A stretch of DNA of 24,789 nt from Ga0077530 sp035565975 (lineage in GTDB: Bacteria; Pseudomonadota; Alphaproteobacteria; Rhizobiales; Hyphomicrobiaceae), in the NCBI GenBank assembly GCA_035565975.1, contig DATMRT010000132.1, positions 1-24,789 on the forward strand, read 5' to 3'. The notes below the pieces were generated by a model. That model was not told the origin of the DNA. It did no database searches and saw only the letters and a program-made list of their open reading frames with translations. Both the position numbers and the translations under genes were made by a program. How positions within the stretch are numbered: the first letter of the stretch is position 1; each line of letters opens with the position of its first letter. Below are positions 22,811 to 24,789 of this stretch, one piece after another.

Positions 22811-23383
22811 ATGGCGCGCACGCGAACGATCGATCGGAATGACGTCATCGAGGCCGCCGGAAGGGTGGTGGCGCGCGAAGGTGCGACACGCCTAACCCTT
22901 GACGCGGTCGCGGCCGAAGCCGGGATCAGCAAGGCCAGCGTGCTCTACGACTATCGGACCAAGCAGGCCCTCATCAAGGCTGTGATCGAGCATCGCGTCG
23001 CAACGGAAACAGCGCGAATACGTTCCTTCGTCGATCAGCAGGGCGACAAGCCGGATGCGGCCATTCTCGGGCTGATCGAAGCGACAGAACAGGGGGATTC
23101 CACATTCGATCGCGATGTTGCCCTTGATCTTGCCGTCGCACTTAATCAGCACAATGACTTGCGAGCTGTGATACACGACTCGCTCGCCGAGTTCGTCGCC
23201 GATGTCGAGAAGACCGCTTCAGACCCACGCCGGGCCAAGGTCATGTTTCTCGCCATCGAGGGACTGAAGCTCATCGAAGCCTTCGGCTTCTTCAAGTGGC
23301 CTGACGCCGAGCGAGATCAGCTCATCGAGGACATCCGCGCCCTCTTGAAACCGGCCCCCTCAACCCAACCCGAAAAGCGCTAG
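22811..23383 (+). CDS. TetR family repressor of the adjacent RND efflux genes
   Basis: This 190-residue regulator has a TetR helix-turn-helix at about residues 9-55 (DVIEAAGRVVAREGATRLTLDAVAAEAGISKASVLYDY, partly quoted as IEAAGRVVAREG and AAEAGISKASVLYDY). The C-terminal ligand domain is variable and helical, including MFLAIEGLKLIEAFGF. The ATG at 22811 is just after the palindrome at 22777-22796, consistent with autorepression. The membrane-fusion and RND pump genes follow on the same strand from 52 bases downstream, so it most likely controls the whole pump operon, with release by a pump substrate. The inducer is unknown. Confidence 0.9.
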   Translation: MARTRTIDRNDVIEAAGRVVAREGATRLTLDAVAAEAGISKASVLYDYRTKQALIKAVIEHRVATETARIRSFVDQQGDKPDAAILGLIEATEQGDSTFDRDVALDLAVALNQHNDLRAVIHDSLAEFVADVEKTASDPRRAKVMFLAIEGLKLIEAFGFFKWPDAERDQLIEDIRALLKPAPSTQPEKR

Positions 23384-23435
23384 CCTCATCGGGGGCGACC
23401 GCGCCCCTTCATTTCGAAACTCCAGGAAGCTTGAT

Positions 23436-24623
23436 ATGCCCTCGCCTGAGATTCTCAAGAGCACGGTCGCCCTGCTGACCGCGACGATAACCGTCGCAAG
23501 CGCCTTGTTTGTCGCGCCGCTGCGAGCGCAGATGCCGCCGAATATGCCGGTGCCCGTAAGTGTCCTCACGGTGGCGCCGGAGGACGTGCCCATCCTGAAC
23601 GAGCTCCCGGGACGAATCGCGCCGACACGCATCGCCGAGGTGCGGCCGCGGGTCTCGGGCATCGTCGTCGCGCGGGTGTTCGAGCAGGGCTCCATCGTGA
23701 AGGAGGGCGATGTTCTGTACCGGATTGATCCTGCGCCTTTCAAAGTGCAGGTCGACAGCGCGCGGGCGACGCTCCAGCGCGCCGAAGCCGCTCAGCAGAT
23801 TGCGCGGCTGAATGCCGACCGGCAGGCCGCCTTGCGGCAGCGTGACATCAGCAGCGCCCAGCAGTACGAGACCGCGGCCGCCACCCTCGCCCAGGCCGAC
23901 GCCGACGTCGCCGCGGCCAAGGCCAATCTCGCCGCCGCCGAACTCAACTTGAACTACTCGGATGTCCGCGCGCCGATCACCGGCCGCATCGGGCGCGCAC
24001 TGATCACAGAGGGCGCGCTCGTTGGGACCTCCGCCGCCGACATTCTCGCGACCATACAGCAGCTCGACCCCGTCTACGCAGACTTCACGCAGTCCGCGAA
24101 CGAACTCATGCGTCTGCGGCGAGGGATCAATTCGGGCGAGATCGCGAGCGATAAGCCGGGTGAGGCTCCCGTGAGGCTCCTGTTCGACGATGGCACGCCC
24201 TATGAGCGCACCGGGCGCCTGTTGTTCTCGGAGGCCGCTGTCGACGCGCTCACCGGCCAGGTGACTCTGCGCGGCGAGTTCCCGAATCCGGATGGCGATC
24301 TGCTTCCGGGCATGTATGTCCGCGTCGTGATCCAGCAGGGTACGCAGCGCGGCGTCATCGCCGTTCCGCAGCAGGCCGTTCAGCGCGACGGCAGCGGCCG
24401 CTCGCAGGTCTACATCGCCAAGGACGGCAAGACGGCGGAGCTCCGCAACGTGACAACGGGCCGGATCATCGGCAATCGCTGGGTGATCGAGAATGGCATC
24501 CAGGCCGGCGAGCAGGTGGTGGTCGAGGGCTTCCAGAAGCTCCGTCCCGGGGCGAACGTCGTGCCGCGTCCCTGGAAGGACTCGAGCGCCGCCCCCGCCG
24601 CGGGCGCCAAAAAGCAGAAATAA
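23436..24623 (+). CDS. RND efflux periplasmic adaptor (AcrA/MexA-like)
   Basis: This 395-residue membrane-fusion protein bridges an inner-membrane RND pump and an outer-membrane channel. It has an N-terminal signal (VALLTATITVASALFVAPLRAQ), a first beta-barrel/lipoyl part (ELPGRIAPTRIAEVRPRVSG, VKEGDVLYRIDP), and an alanine-rich helical hairpin (about 105-165). The returning lipoyl half is LNYSDVRAPITGRIG; the distal barrel includes GQVTLRGEFPNPDGDLLPGMYV and the tail VVVEGFQKLRPG. No lipobox cysteine is present, unlike AcrA and MexA, so it is probably soluble or held by the uncleaved signal. AGGAAG precedes the ATG. It is followed after 51 bases by the pump gene. Confidence 0.95.
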   Translation: MPSPEILKSTVALLTATITVASALFVAPLRAQMPPNMPVPVSVLTVAPEDVPILNELPGRIAPTRIAEVRPRVSGIVVARVFEQGSIVKEGDVLYRIDPAPFKVQVDSARATLQRAEAAQQIARLNADRQAALRQRDISSAQQYETAAATLAQADADVAAAKANLAAAELNLNYSDVRAPITGRIGRALITEGALVGTSAADILATIQQLDPVYADFTQSANELMRLRRGINSGEIASDKPGEAPVRLLFDDGTPYERTGRLLFSEAAVDALTGQVTLRGEFPNPDGDLLPGMYVRVVIQQGTQRGVIAVPQQAVQRDGSGRSQVYIAKDGKTAELRNVTTGRIIGNRWVIENGIQAGEQVVVEGFQKLRPGANVVPRPWKDSSAAPAAGAKKQK

Positions 24624-24674
24624 TCGCAGCACGCGCGATTTCAGCAGCAGCCACAAAGATCAAAGATCAGAGCC

Positions 24675-24789
24675 ATGCCGAGCTTTTTCATCCACCGGCC
24701 CATCTTTGCCTGGGTGGTTGCCATCTTCATCATGATCGCCGGCGCGATCGCGATCCCGCTGCTGCCGGTCGCGCAGTATCCGAACGTCG
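24675..24789 (+). CDS. RND efflux transporter, N-terminal fragment (AcrB-like), runs off window
   Basis: Thirty-eight codons are visible. MPSFFIHRPIFAWVVAIFIM and the following LLPVAQYPNV are the conserved first membrane helix and start of the periplasmic loop of hydrophobe/amphiphile RND pumps. The remaining thousand or so residues lie beyond the right edge. It is the expected partner of the adaptor upstream and forms the inner-membrane proton-driven pump. Confidence 0.93.
   Translation, partial: MPSFFIHRPIFAWVVAIFIMIAGAIAIPLLPVAQYPNV

Noticed and set aside
23409..24656. A 415-codon minus-strand frame opposite the RND adaptor
   Set aside because: The plus strand is an unmistakable AcrA-like protein with a ribosome site; the antisense protein has no recognisable motif.
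1..24789. CRISPR array, tRNA, insertion sequence or integrase
   Set aside because: None was seen: no regularly spaced repeats, no cloverleaf recognised, no transposase or recombinase motif in any frame read.

Overview
The window is about 24.8 kb of GC-rich DNA and looks chromosomal. The genes suggest an alphaproteobacterium, probably Hyphomicrobiales: a polysaccharide locus with polyprenyl sugar-phosphate transferase and Wzm/Wzt, Hint_2-type proteins, GntR and TetR regulators, and an RND pump. There is no rRNA or tRNA to fix the taxon. No phage, insertion sequence or CRISPR array was seen.

Layout. Positions 1-7751 (minus strand, read right to left) form one tight operon: ABC-2 permease (Wzm), ATPase with a C-terminal extension (Wzt), a glycosyltransferase/methyltransferase fusion, two family-2 glycosyltransferases with almost the same N-terminal half, a DxD glycosyltransferase, and a glycosyltransferase that runs off the left edge. 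Positions 8435-9337 (minus) hold a Tat-exported Hint_2 protein with its own terminator. Positions 9962-17319 (plus) hold the polyprenyl sugar-phosphate transferase, then UDP-xylose synthase, UDP-glucuronate 4-epimerase, Gmd, GDP-fucose synthase and a WcaI/WbuB-like glycosyltransferase. A strong hairpin separates these from 17417-20628 (minus): an O-antigen ligase/polymerase-like membrane protein, a small exported FecR-like protein and a second Tat-Hint_2 protein. Positions 21005-22709 (plus) hold a fatty acid hydroxylase/sterol desaturase family protein, a 66-residue membrane protein and a GntR regulator. Positions 22777-24789 (plus) hold a TetR gene behind a palindromic operator, a periplasmic adaptor and the start of an RND pump.

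How it fits together (inference). A sugar phosphate is loaded onto undecaprenyl phosphate, and glycosyltransferases extend the chain with residues that probably include fucose, galacturonate and xylose, perhaps O-methylated. Wzm/Wzt then exports it, and the ligase-like protein polymerises or attaches material in the periplasm. The least explained element is the pair of exported single-Hint-domain proteins placed within and at the end of this locus. Two sets of shared upstream sequences tie separate transcription units together: a TTGACA/TGTGGCGG promoter block before both the sugar-phosphate transferase and the second Hint gene, and a 24-base near-identical element before both wzm-wzt and the UDP-xylose synthase gene.
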